Source: a virus. From it: 31,793 bases of DNA. This document shows, one piece after another, positions 14,233 through 22,776 of this stretch. Location of the stretch: IMG/VR virus record IMGVR_UViG_3300031857_000857, positions 1 through 31,793 of that record; one strand, written 5' to 3'. Positions within the stretch are counted from its first letter, which is position 1. Each line of letters begins with the position of its first letter. Under the pieces are notes generated by a model. The model did no database searches. It was given only the letters and a program-made list of their open reading frames with translations, and had not been told where the DNA came from. A program made the translations under genes and the position numbers.

Positions 14233-16439
14233 GAGAAAGTAAATCCTGTAGTTATCACATCAACAACTTTCTTTGTACCCAATGCTTTCGTCCCGATTGG
14301 GTGTAGAATATCCAATAATGCTTGTTTATATGTGTTTAGTGACTGTTCCGTCACAACAACATATGAGAAGTTATGATATTTTCTGGAGTCTTGCAACTTT
14401 TTATCCGAACTCAGGAATCCATCAGTATTTAGATAGTATCCATCATAGTTAATCAAACCATTTAGGAATTCAGCGTTCGCACGCGCGAGACCATTACCAT
14501 AAGTTGTTTCTGATGTTACATCAACATTATATTCTGGTGATGCGTCGGTTGCAGTTATTATTAAATTCGCAGAAGTATCTAGATTGCCATTGTAATTATA
14601 AACCCTCAGAACGCCACTTGATGATATGTATTGATCAACATTTGCTCTAAATGTTGGAGAGGATAAATCGCCTTGATAGACCATTTGTTTTTCAACAAAG
14701 GTGACGATTGGATCGTCAATCACAGCAATTCCAATATCTTTTACTTTAAGAGAAACCACTGGTGTATCAACATAACCACTACCTCTACTCAATAATCTGA
14801 AGTTTCTAATTCTACCAACATCTTCTACAGTAGAAACTATTTCGTCACCTTCGCCATATCGATATGCAAGTAGACTTGCCCCAGTTCCTGCAGCTGATGC
14901 ATAAACATTATTTTTATTTCTGACAACCAATTCTACAGAACCTTTTGGTCCAGTGTATCCTTCACCGCCAGAAACCAACGTCAAAGAATTAATCTTACCA
15001 GTTCCATCAACTGTGAACGTGATATCAGCACCATATCCGCCACCACCATTTCTATTTACATAGATTTTATCTGTGCTTGTACTGTATCCAGTCCCACCAG
15101 TTACAATCTGAACATTCGCTATTTTACCAAGACTGAGAATTGCTTGCCTTGATGATTCCCAGGCAGTTCTGTTTGATGGTGTATCTTCGCCAGCAAAGAA
15201 AATATCATTGAAATAATTTTCTGAATTTGATGTATCATAAAAAGAATTGACGTCAATAGTTGGAATCTCAGTATACTTTGACCCAGGAGATCTGATTTTA
15301 ACTTTGGAAATTGTTCCAACATTCGTCGTATCATAATCAAACGCCAGATTTAATGATGTTGTTATACTTGCTGATGTTAAATTTGGAAATCCATATGATG
15401 CTGCATCTAACTGAATTGATGCATATTGATCAATCGAATCAATGTTGTACTTGAATGAAACTTCGTCGATAACTTCAATAACTTCAACAATAGCATCTAC
15501 AACATCACCACGAGCAACATCAAATGCAGCTGGAATAATATCAACTTCAGTATTTGGTTTTACTCTAAAACCAAACCCACCTTTTGCTACTGCAACTGTT
15601 TGTATTCTACCATCAGTAACTTCGTTAACAATTGCTCTTGCTTCAATTGTTGATATCGCTGGATTATCAGATAATCCACCAATTAAAACTACAGGATCTC
15701 CTGTCTTATATTTTAATCCTCGATATCTTGGATTTATGCGCATGTTTGATAGTGCGCCAATGATTCTTTCTGATAGTAAAATGCCTTGTTCACCATTATC
15801 ATCGACATAAGTAACGTCAAGTAACTCTCCATTGTTGAATGCCTTTCGAACATTCGAAACATAGATCTCAATAATTTCTGCACCAGTTCCAACGTCAATT
15901 GTTCTGTATGCCCCTTCAATAACGCAAGATGCTTTCGATAATCTTCCGACCGCCAATCGCTTAACAATTGAACTCAGATCAAAACTCGATGGTGTATTTT
16001 CAACTGTCAGTCTGAGTGTTCTTGGAATTCTCCACTTACCATCAGATGCTCTGAGAATATTTTCTTTTGGTAGTACAATCTCAATGTCTTCGTTGTAAAG
16101 AATTCTGAATAGAAACTTTAAGGATTCAATGCTTCCCTTTTTAGCATAAAAATCATTGATCGTTTTGATCAACTTGGCTTTGTCGTTGATCAAATCTTCA
16201 GGAAAATATGGTAGAAACTTTTTACTGAAGTATTGAATGAACTCTGAAGATGTTTTATCAACATCAGCGTAAGACAAAAGATTTCTGGTCTCAGCTGTTA
16301 TTCCATTTTCTTCTTCTAACCATTCATAATATGCTTTTACGAATGCAACAAATTTTCCATAATTGTTGTCTAAATCGTCCCGAATAAATTCAGGAAGTTG
16401 ATTCTTTACAATAAATGATATTGGATTAGATGTTGACAT
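14229..16439 (-). CDS. gp7: Baseplate wedge subunit gp7 (short form)
   Basis: A 736-residue protein whose N-terminal ~130 residues match the C-terminal half of T4 gp7 (1032 residues). KFVAFVKAYYEWLEEENG corresponds to FCEAYIQYLSDGYG in T4, and FYAKKGSIESLKFLFRILYNEDIEI corresponds to FYSTKGIEASYKFLFKVLYNEEVEIE. The end (LDILHPIGTKALG) parallels RFVHPVGFGFI. The ~550-residue N-terminal beta-propeller-like part of T4 gp7 is missing, and the middle is enlarged with GGxGY-type repeats (residues ~378-565). gp7 joins gp10 to the gp6/gp53 wedge core. The ATG overlaps the gp6 stop by one base (TGATG). Confidence 0.8.
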   Translation of the reverse strand: MSTSNPISFIVKNQLPEFIRDDLDNNYGKFVAFVKAYYEWLEEENGITAETRNLLSYADVDKTSSEFIQYFSKKFLPYFPEDLINDKAKLIKTINDFYAKKGSIESLKFLFRILYNEDIEIVLPKENILRASDGKWRIPRTLRLTVENTPSSFDLSSIVKRLAVGRLSKASCVIEGAYRTIDVGTGAEIIEIYVSNVRKAFNNGELLDVTYVDDNGEQGILLSERIIGALSNMRINPRYRGLKYKTGDPVVLIGGLSDNPAISTIEARAIVNEVTDGRIQTVAVAKGGFGFRVKPNTEVDIIPAAFDVARGDVVDAIVEVIEVIDEVSFKYNIDSIDQYASIQLDAASYGFPNLTSASITTSLNLAFDYDTTNVGTISKVKIRSPGSKYTEIPTIDVNSFYDTSNSENYFNDIFFAGEDTPSNRTAWESSRQAILSLGKIANVQIVTGGTGYSTSTDKIYVNRNGGGGYGADITFTVDGTGKINSLTLVSGGEGYTGPKGSVELVVRNKNNVYASAAGTGASLLAYRYGEGDEIVSTVEDVGRIRNFRLLSRGSGYVDTPVVSLKVKDIGIAVIDDPIVTFVEKQMVYQGDLSSPTFRANVDQYISSSGVLRVYNYNGNLDTSANLIITATDASPEYNVDVTSETTYGNGLARANAEFLNGLINYDGYYLNTDGFLSSDKKLQDSRKYHNFSYVVVTEQSLNTYKQALLDILHPIGTKALGTKKVVDVITTGFTFS
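14745..15308 (-). repeat. GGxGY beta-module repeats inside gp7
   Basis: Encodes residues 378-565 of gp7 with at least four related units: SPGSKYTEIPTI, TGGTGYSTSTD, SGGEGYTGPKG and SRGSGYVDTPVV. The units share a glycine turn, an aromatic residue and a following Thr/Pro strand, spaced by 40-70 residues. Confidence 0.6.
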
Positions 16440-18487
16440 CAGTCAGAAACACTCAAGTTAACTGTAACAGCACCTGGATCAAACTGGTCCAAAGTTGTTA
16501 GAGACTGCCTTTGACTCTTAAATGTCAGAGATTTCGGTTTGGCATTAAACCTCAAGAATCCTTCTGGGTCATCAATTGATATTGGATTTAGATTTAAAAT
16601 TGAAACGCGACCTGAATCGTAATTTATAATTCCAGCGTTTTCGTTTAGAACAGTTTTAATATCATTATCGTTGTAATAATATGATCTTAGCCTCCCAGTT
16701 CTGCCTTGAATAATTGCTGTCAATTCAGCCCCTGTTCCACCGCCACCAGTAATTTCTATTGTTGCAGTTGTATACCCAGTGCCAGGCTCAACAACTCGGA
16801 CACTTTTAAATTTTCTATTAACAATTACAGCTTCAACTTTTGCTCCAATACCATCGCCAATTACAGTTAGAACTGGTGTTGATGTGTAATTTCTACCAGA
16901 CAATGCGACTTGAACTTCTTCCACGCCAGTAAAGGATTCGGGGACTTCTTCAATATAGCATGTTCTAAGAGCACCAGATACATCTAATTGTGTAAACCCT
17001 GGAGTGCTATACATTCTTTCGGTCGCAGATGTACATCGTTCTAATTCTGTGCCATACTCAAGAACATAATCTTTAGCAACGTTCAATGTAACTGGAATTC
17101 TTTTCTGAATGTATAAATCAACAGTTGAATTGATGATTGATGTGTCAGAATCATCAATCAACCTCAATAGTCTTGATGCTTTGAATGATGAATTGAACGT
17201 GTTTAGATATAGATTGGAAAAATTCTGGACTGCATTTTTTATTGTCGTTACAATTTGACCTGCGTTCCTTGACGTTAATCTTGGATCGTAGGTCGCTTGA
17301 ACTTGTAGTAGAAGATAATTGTAATCGACGTCAACGAATTGCGGAGTAACTGTCATCACACTGATTGGTTTCAATACAGTGTTAATTAGGTAATCTTTTT
17401 CTGCCTGAGTTACTTCAAATCCTAGTTTTGGTTTTGCTGTGACAAATACCTTACCGTAAATTGGTGGTATATTTTCTTCGCCACCCCATACATTTACTGC
17501 ATCGAAAAATGGATATTTGCGATTAATCAACGCAATGTAATCGTTCTTTGTTACTGCTCGATTGTTTGACAGATATTTTTTCGGCGCATTAAATTTAACA
17601 TCATCAATGGTTTCGCGCTCACTTCCTGCAGCAGATTTCATCGATGTTGTTACAGCAACAGTAGATCCTGATAAAACAGAACCAGAAAGTCTAAAGTTTT
17701 CAATGTCGTTCGCATCTGCGCCATTTGTAACGATATAAGAAACAATTACTATGTTTCCGTTGTCAAGTTTGTTTCCAAGAACTCCATCCCCAAAATAAAT
17801 TCTGTATCTACCAGCGTCACCTTCCTCAAGATAATATATTTCTGAATTTGTTGCAACTTCTGTTGCATCATCGGCAAGAACGTATGTTCTTTGCGTTGTT
17901 TCTGTTGAAGATTTCTGAATTGTTACTTGTAGAGTTGACGTATCAATCAACGCATCAGGAAGTTCAAATATTTGTTTTGGGTTGATTAAATCGTTAACGG
18001 TAAAAACATAACTTGCTGGATTTCCCTCTTTAATTGTAACATTGGTAAAATTAAACAACAACCCGCTGTTTGATGTTGTCACTTCATCGACAGAAAGAAA
18101 CTCAAAAGATTGTCCATCAACAGATTGACTTGTGAATCGAGTAAATCTTGGAATGGTTAGGATTGTTGTTGAATCAGAAACCGATTTAGTCACCGCGACG
18201 TTTACTGTTGCGGTTGCTGATGTTGTTGATCTTGGTGTATACCCGAGAAGTTTAGCGTGAGAAACGACAGACTGACGAAGCGCAGCCGAATCCATAAACA
18301 TTTCATTCGCAATCATATTCAAGTAAAACGAATTATAATGAGTATTGTATGCGAGAACATCGAGAAGAATGTTTAACGCAGAACCTTCGAAATCATAACC
18401 ATCAAATTCTTCTTGATTTCTAAGGTAATCTTTAAGACTACTCTTAATCGCATCAAAGTCTAATTCAGAAACTGAGAGTTTTTCCAT
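16439..18487 (-). CDS. gp6: Baseplate wedge subunit gp6 (Baseplate_J family)
   Basis: A 682-residue homologue of T4 gp6 (660 residues), the protein that forms the continuous inner ring of the baseplate. The N-terminus carries the typical helices FEGSALNILLDVLAYNTHYNSF and LRQSVVSHAKLLGYTPRS, characteristic of gp6 and Baseplate_J proteins. The middle has YRIYFGDGVLGNKLDNG and NNRAVTKNDYIALINRKYP, both conserved in the family. The C-terminal part holds two GGxGY-like units at residues 526-594, absent from the T4 scheme. The ATG at 18487 directly abuts the gp25 stop, so gp25 and gp6 are translated together, as in T4. Confidence 0.9.
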   Translation of the reverse strand: MEKLSVSELDFDAIKSSLKDYLRNQEEFDGYDFEGSALNILLDVLAYNTHYNSFYLNMIANEMFMDSAALRQSVVSHAKLLGYTPRSTTSATATVNVAVTKSVSDSTTILTIPRFTRFTSQSVDGQSFEFLSVDEVTTSNSGLLFNFTNVTIKEGNPASYVFTVNDLINPKQIFELPDALIDTSTLQVTIQKSSTETTQRTYVLADDATEVATNSEIYYLEEGDAGRYRIYFGDGVLGNKLDNGNIVIVSYIVTNGADANDIENFRLSGSVLSGSTVAVTTSMKSAAGSERETIDDVKFNAPKKYLSNNRAVTKNDYIALINRKYPFFDAVNVWGGEENIPPIYGKVFVTAKPKLGFEVTQAEKDYLINTVLKPISVMTVTPQFVDVDYNYLLLQVQATYDPRLTSRNAGQIVTTIKNAVQNFSNLYLNTFNSSFKASRLLRLIDDSDTSIINSTVDLYIQKRIPVTLNVAKDYVLEYGTELERCTSATERMYSTPGFTQLDVSGALRTCYIEEVPESFTGVEEVQVALSGRNYTSTPVLTVIGDGIGAKVEAVIVNRKFKSVRVVEPGTGYTTATIEITGGGGTGAELTAIIQGRTGRLRSYYYNDNDIKTVLNENAGIINYDSGRVSILNLNPISIDDPEGFLRFNAKPKSLTFKSQRQSLTTLDQFDPGAVTVNLSVSD
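16706..16912 (-). repeat. GGxGY beta-module repeats inside gp6
   Basis: Encodes residues 526-594 of gp6: a unit SGRNYTSTPVLTVIGDGIGA and a second EPGTGYTTATIEITGGGGTG, each followed by an A-x-A strand. These are the clearest examples of the module also found in gp7 and gp8. Confidence 0.6.
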
Positions 18488-18880
18488 TTATCGTAGTCTC
18501 TCTAGAAATATTGTTGTTTGTATTGGTTCTGGGAGATTTAACAAAAAGAATTCTATGGTAATATCATAACCATTGTTATCAAAATTTTCAACAACATCAA
18601 TACTTCTGAGTTGAACCCTTGGCTCAAAGTTTGTTATCACATCTTCAATCTCTTTAGCGATAATATTGGCTGTAATTGGATCCATTGGTTCGAACAGCAT
18701 CTTTCGAACATTGCCACCAATTTCTGGGTGAAATGGTTTTTCATAGTGCGAGAGTAGCACAAGATTCTTGACTGATTGAATAACGGCATTGTAACCAGTC
18801 TTTTTGTTTACATCGTTTTTTATTGGATGTTTGGTGAATGCCAGATCCAAATCTTTATAAATTCTAGCTTGATTTTCCAT
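18488..18880 (-). CDS. gp25: Baseplate wedge subunit gp25 (GPW/gp25 family)
   Basis: A 130-residue protein, the same length as T4 gp25 (132). It shows the family pattern: KDLDLAFTKHPIKNDVN at the N-terminus, NLVLLSHYEKPFHPEIGGNVRK in the centre (the E-x-P-F-x-P-x-x-G block), then MLFEPMDPITANIIAKEI and the beta strand EPRVQLRSIDV. gp25 is the sheath-initiation component of the wedge, clamping gp6 and contacting the first sheath ring. A T4-type late promoter box lies 25 nt upstream of the ATG, so gp25 is probably the first gene of a late transcript that continues into gp6, gp7 and gp8. Confidence 0.92.
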   Translation of the reverse strand: MENQARIYKDLDLAFTKHPIKNDVNKKTGYNAVIQSVKNLVLLSHYEKPFHPEIGGNVRKMLFEPMDPITANIIAKEIEDVITNFEPRVQLRSIDVVENFDNNGYDITIEFFLLNLPEPIQTTIFLERLR

Positions 18881-18905
18881 GTATTCTACAGGTTTACCAT
18901 CTTAG

Positions 18906-18913
18906 TATTTATA
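18906..18913 (-). promoter_or_regulatory. T4-type late promoter box upstream of gp25
   Basis: A perfect TATAAATA on the minus strand, 25 nt before the gp25 ATG and overlapping the last codons of gp5. This octamer is the -10 element recognised by the T4 late sigma gp55 with the gp45 clamp. Distance to the start codon is right for a short leader, and it explains how wedge genes can be expressed apart from the upstream hub genes. Confidence 0.7.
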
Positions 18914-20831
18914 TGAGGGTGATAGGATAGCCAGAAACTTGACTCGCTTTCTCTGTGAGTTTTTTCTGTAGTTCCGATCCTAACTTGTTTTTGATATCTG
19001 CAAGGTTTACATCTGGTAAAGATCCAAACGCTTTGTTAATGTTATCGCCACTCAAAGAAGACATCACAGATCTTAATTGTGGTGGTGCGAGTGATGTTAA
19101 CGTATCGCGTATCTTATCTTCAGCTAATCCTTTGAAGAGTTTATCTACATCTTTCCCAGTTGCTTGTGTTATGAGATTGGTCAATTTACCAGAATCTAAA
19201 TTATTGGCTAAGTCTTTAATTTTTCCAACGGGCAATTTATCTACAAATTGAGAAATGATACCATCAGAACCTGGAACACCAACTTCGGATAAGAGTTTAT
19301 CTGTTAACATGTTTGCCGAAAGAGGCGTTAATCCACTAACCATTGATGCTAAACCGAGCGGACTAATCCCACCAACAAGAGAAGCAACACCAAATTCACC
19401 ACCCAAAGAACTGACAATATTCCCAACATCAAAACTGGTTGCAGTTTCCAGTAGTGTATCTAATTGAGCAACATCTAGTTGACCGAGTAAAGATTGAACA
19501 TCAGTTAATGCAGTTAAATCGCCAACAGCAGCTTCAACCTGAGCCATGGCTTCGTTAACTTGAGCCAATATTTCAGAAGCTCCTGGTATAAGTGCTGCGA
19601 AATCTTCAATCCCAGTCGGGAGCGCTGGAACTGCAGGAAGTTCAGGTATTGAGAATCCACCACCACTTGATCCGACACCACTTGCTGAAATTTTACCAGC
19701 AACAGCCATCTTAGATGCTTTGATTGTTGATTGTGATGTAATTGAAGTTGATGTTCCGCTGATTGCCATTGAACCACTTGATGAAACACGCGTGGAAGAT
19801 GTTCCGCTTAATGACGCAGTTCCTTTGGACGAAACGCTGACCTCAGTTCCACCACTCATTGACGTTTTCTTTTTGGCATCAACTTTAACATCATCAGAAG
19901 AAGAAACCTTAAAGTCTTTACCAGAAGACATCTTGCTTTCACCAGCAACCTTCAACTCAAAATCTCCACCAACATCAATCTTGAGGTTGCCAGCAACTTT
20001 AATCGTGCAATCTTTATCCACGCTTACAATAGCTTTACCCATAACATATACAAAATCATCTGCCATGACTATGGTGTAGTTATCTTTGACGATCTCTTCG
20101 ACTTTGGTTCCGCTTGGTTGTATTTCAAACATCGTACCAGATCTGTGCGCCAACTCAACCCTTTCGGCACCAGGAGTATCATCAAGTTCAAATGAATGCC
20201 CCGATTCAGTTTCTGTGGCTCTATTGTATGGATAAACTGGATTGTATGATGGTGCTGGGGTTGTGTATTTTGTTTTTCCAGAACTGGGAATTGTGATTGG
20301 TCCTCTTTCTATTCTGGATGTAACAACATGAGTTTCATTTGGTTTATTTCTGGCAAGAGCGCTGACGCTTGGATTATTGAAGTCTCTTTCTTTTGGATAT
20401 GTTTCTGGTGTTTCTTCTGTTATTTTAGATCCACCACCGCTGCGGCTGTAAGATCTTGCTGTTACTTTCTTTGGTGCTGCAGCAAGTTTAGCTGCATCTC
20501 GAATATCACCAAATCCAATATCAGCTGGACTTTTACCAACTGCATAAGTTGGAACGATGCCGAGGATTAATGGAACCTGAGCATTCCTACCATCAGCAAA
20601 AAAACCAAAAACCATGTCACCTTCTTTTGCCATTGAAGTGGCGCCACCATTTAACGCATTGATTGGAACTGCCCAAGGGAGATCATCAGAAGGAATATCA
20701 CCGAGACTTGGGCTGTGCCAGCCATATACTCTAACTTGACAACGATTCATTTCTAATGGATCGTTTCTGGATTCTACAACGCCCATCCACCAAACGAACC
20801 CATCCAACCCTGCGTAATTCTTATCCATCAT
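18909..20831 (-). CDS. gp5: Baseplate hub/spike gp5 lacking the lysozyme domain
   Basis: A 640-residue hub protein. Residues 12-97 form the gp5 OB-fold (WWMGVVESRNDPLEMNRCQV, LPWAVPI). Residues 203-250 match the T4 segment after the lysozyme domain (ATETESGHSFELDDTPGAER against METESGHIQEFDDTPGQER). Residues ~255-375 carry the repeated strands of the triple-stranded beta-helix needle (VAGNLKIDVGGDFELKVAG). The T4 lysozyme domain, which lies between these parts, is absent; residues ~100-200 are a low-complexity linker. A helical, Ala/Leu/Gly-rich extension follows at residues ~395-640 that T4 gp5 does not have. The start overlaps the preceding gene by 4 nt; M2 at 20828 is an alternative start. 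Confidence 0.85.
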   Translation of the reverse strand: MMDKNYAGLDGFVWWMGVVESRNDPLEMNRCQVRVYGWHSPSLGDIPSDDLPWAVPINALNGGATSMAKEGDMVFGFFADGRNAQVPLILGIVPTYAVGKSPADIGFGDIRDAAKLAAAPKKVTARSYSRSGGGSKITEETPETYPKERDFNNPSVSALARNKPNETHVVTSRIERGPITIPSSGKTKYTTPAPSYNPVYPYNRATETESGHSFELDDTPGAERVELAHRSGTMFEIQPSGTKVEEIVKDNYTIVMADDFVYVMGKAIVSVDKDCTIKVAGNLKIDVGGDFELKVAGESKMSSGKDFKVSSSDDVKVDAKKKTSMSGGTEVSVSSKGTASLSGTSSTRVSSSGSMAISGTSTSITSQSTIKASKMAVAGKISASGVGSSGGGFSIPELPAVPALPTGIEDFAALIPGASEILAQVNEAMAQVEAAVGDLTALTDVQSLLGQLDVAQLDTLLETATSFDVGNIVSSLGGEFGVASLVGGISPLGLASMVSGLTPLSANMLTDKLLSEVGVPGSDGIISQFVDKLPVGKIKDLANNLDSGKLTNLITQATGKDVDKLFKGLAEDKIRDTLTSLAPPQLRSVMSSLSGDNINKAFGSLPDVNLADIKNKLGSELQKKLTEKASQVSGYPITLI

Positions 20832-22111
20832 AATTTTGCTAACTCTCTAAGTTTCTCTAACTCATTATTCGCTGGTGGCATTGACTCATTGATGCTGTCG
20901 GAGATTAGATCTAATACAGTAGCATAAATCTGATCTTCAAATCTATGACAAACTGCTGAAACCAAATATCTTCCACTTCTAGTTTCATTTATATCTACTC
21001 CTGAACTCTTTGGAATAATGTCTGGTAACTCAACCTCAACGACTTGACCTGTTTTCAATAAAACATCTCCTGGTACGGTCGCTCTTATTTTGCATAAATT
21101 TATTTGACCCAACTTGGACGCAGTTTGCGAGAGCCAATCTTGAGGTAACATTTGATTTCTGGTTTGATCGCTGTCAGTTGTCAAAGAATATTTCATCATA
21201 TTGTCATAAGAATCATAGAAACTTTTATCTAATCTATTTCGGAAAAGGTTCATCGTGACTTCTTTATTCAGAACACCTTTATTCTTAAATTCAAATGCAT
21301 TAAATGGAACTACTGTAAATTTCCCAGTAATTAAATTCAATCTTGCAGTTGACGACGAGAACGATCCTTCTCTTGTCGCTCTCATTATGTCAAATTCTTC
21401 CATAATTTTTAGATAGTTGAATGATTCTAAATTCTTAAGAACATCGTTTGGATCTACTTTAAAATCTTTTCTGTATTTCGCATAAGGCTGTTCTTTCAGT
21501 AGGCTCTCGTAAGAAACGAAATTGAACCCATCTCTATTCTCAAAGAAGAAAAATAAACTCTCATTCTTAGCATATGCTCTGTTACTCAGCCAACTAATGG
21601 CTTCGAATGGAGTCATTTTTGGGATGATTATATCATACGCTTTGTCAGTTCGTTGTATTCGATTTATTTTGTCTTTGTGAACTTTTAATTTTGATACCAA
21701 AATATCTCTAATCATATCACTGACTTTGAGACCTCTGTATGATTTCGATATCAATATTTGTGGTGATAAAATGAATTCTTCGCTGCAAAAATGTAATGTG
21801 TAGTTCTGATAGTTTGTTGTAAAATCTCTATCTGAAAGTTTATACAGCCGAAATACTTTCTTTATCGGATCATCGAGCGTCGGTTTATCTATTTCGAGTT
21901 CAAGATATTCATTTCCATGCAGTTTCAGAATCGACACCAGATCAAGACCATCAGTAATTCGAATCTTACACGTCATGCATGGAGAATAGATGTCCTCAAA
22001 TATTTCTATTTGTAACGCTAAATTTCGAATGTCGATTTGATTTCCATCGCTTGTATACAACGATAGATTCTTTATCTCATAATCGCTACTTGATAAAAGT
22101 TGTTTTGTCAT
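20828..22111 (-). CDS. Baseplate hub protein, gp27-like
   Basis: A 427-residue protein directly upstream of gp5. The N-terminal part has IRNLALQIEIFEDIYSPCMTC and a strand-rich DGLDLVSILKLHGNEYLELEI region. A helical block follows (SDMIRDILVSKLKVHKDKI), then TPFEAISWLSNRAYAKNESLFFFFENRDG. The last part (VPGDVLLKTGQVVEVELPDII, then SGRYLVSAVCHRF) matches the general pattern of gp27/gpD-type hub proteins, which form the trimeric torus that holds the gp5 spike. Pairwise identity to T4 gp27 (391 residues) is low by eye, so the assignment rests on fold-like pattern, length and position. Its start overlaps the gp53 stop by 4 nt. Confidence 0.65.
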   Translation of the reverse strand: MTKQLLSSSDYEIKNLSLYTSDGNQIDIRNLALQIEIFEDIYSPCMTCKIRITDGLDLVSILKLHGNEYLELEIDKPTLDDPIKKVFRLYKLSDRDFTTNYQNYTLHFCSEEFILSPQILISKSYRGLKVSDMIRDILVSKLKVHKDKINRIQRTDKAYDIIIPKMTPFEAISWLSNRAYAKNESLFFFFENRDGFNFVSYESLLKEQPYAKYRKDFKVDPNDVLKNLESFNYLKIMEEFDIMRATREGSFSSSTARLNLITGKFTVVPFNAFEFKNKGVLNKEVTMNLFRNRLDKSFYDSYDNMMKYSLTTDSDQTRNQMLPQDWLSQTASKLGQINLCKIRATVPGDVLLKTGQVVEVELPDIIPKSSGVDINETRSGRYLVSAVCHRFEDQIYATVLDLISDSINESMPPANNELEKLRELAKL

Positions 22112-22776
22112 CTAAGCAACAGTGATTTGAATTGTCTTTCTATATCTTGCACGCCAACAGAACGAACAAGTCTAATTTTTCGTTTATCCTCGTTGATGCT
22201 CACTTCATAATCATATTTACTGATTGCGTAATCTGTAACAGTTGTTGTGATGGTTACGCCATCATTAGCGACTTCAGTTGTTTCTGAACTAACTACAATT
22301 GGACTTACCAATGTTGGTAATGTGTTTGTCACAATCGTATTCGTTTCAAAATCATATGATCGTTCTTGTAACTCTACCACATATTCATGTTCATTAATGA
22401 TGCCATCTTTATTTGTGACTATTTTGGTTCTTCTTTCATAATGATGTATTTCTGAACTTGCATTAGCCAAAGAACCATATTTGTATACGATGTAAGAATC
22501 TAAATCTGCATTTGTCAGAGGAACATCATAGTATGGATCAGCCATGTCATTTGCAAACAGAACCATCCAATATCTATTTGGATCGTCATAAAGTTTTTTG
22601 GCAATAATCTCTGGATTGTCAGCGTCCGAGTAATCATACTCATAGAATATTTTCACATTCTGTAAAACTTCTCGAACGAATCTAACTCTCGTTAGGAGGT
22701 TCGTTACTTGTTTATACTCAACATCATTGTTGTCCAATGTGTAAACTAGTTTTGGGAAATAGCTGAAATATTTCAT
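22108..22776 (-). CDS. gp53: Baseplate wedge subunit gp53
   Basis: A 222-residue homologue of T4 gp53 (196 residues). The block KKLYDDPNRYWMVLFANDMADPYYDVPL corresponds closely to the T4 block with PQLYWVLLMCNDNYDPYYGW, and the N-terminal YFSYFPKLVYT with a following LTRVRFVREVLQNV fits the family. gp53 completes the wedge and closes neighbouring wedges into a ring around the hub through its LysM-like interaction region. The C-terminal portion (TTVTDYAISKYDYEVSINEDKRKIRLV) is longer than in T4. The ATG at 22776 overlaps the gp48 stop by one base. Confidence 0.88.
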   Translation of the reverse strand: MKYFSYFPKLVYTLDNNDVEYKQVTNLLTRVRFVREVLQNVKIFYEYDYSDADNPEIIAKKLYDDPNRYWMVLFANDMADPYYDVPLTNADLDSYIVYKYGSLANASSEIHHYERRTKIVTNKDGIINEHEYVVELQERSYDFETNTIVTNTLPTLVSPIVVSSETTEVANDGVTITTTVTDYAISKYDYEVSINEDKRKIRLVRSVGVQDIERQFKSLLLR

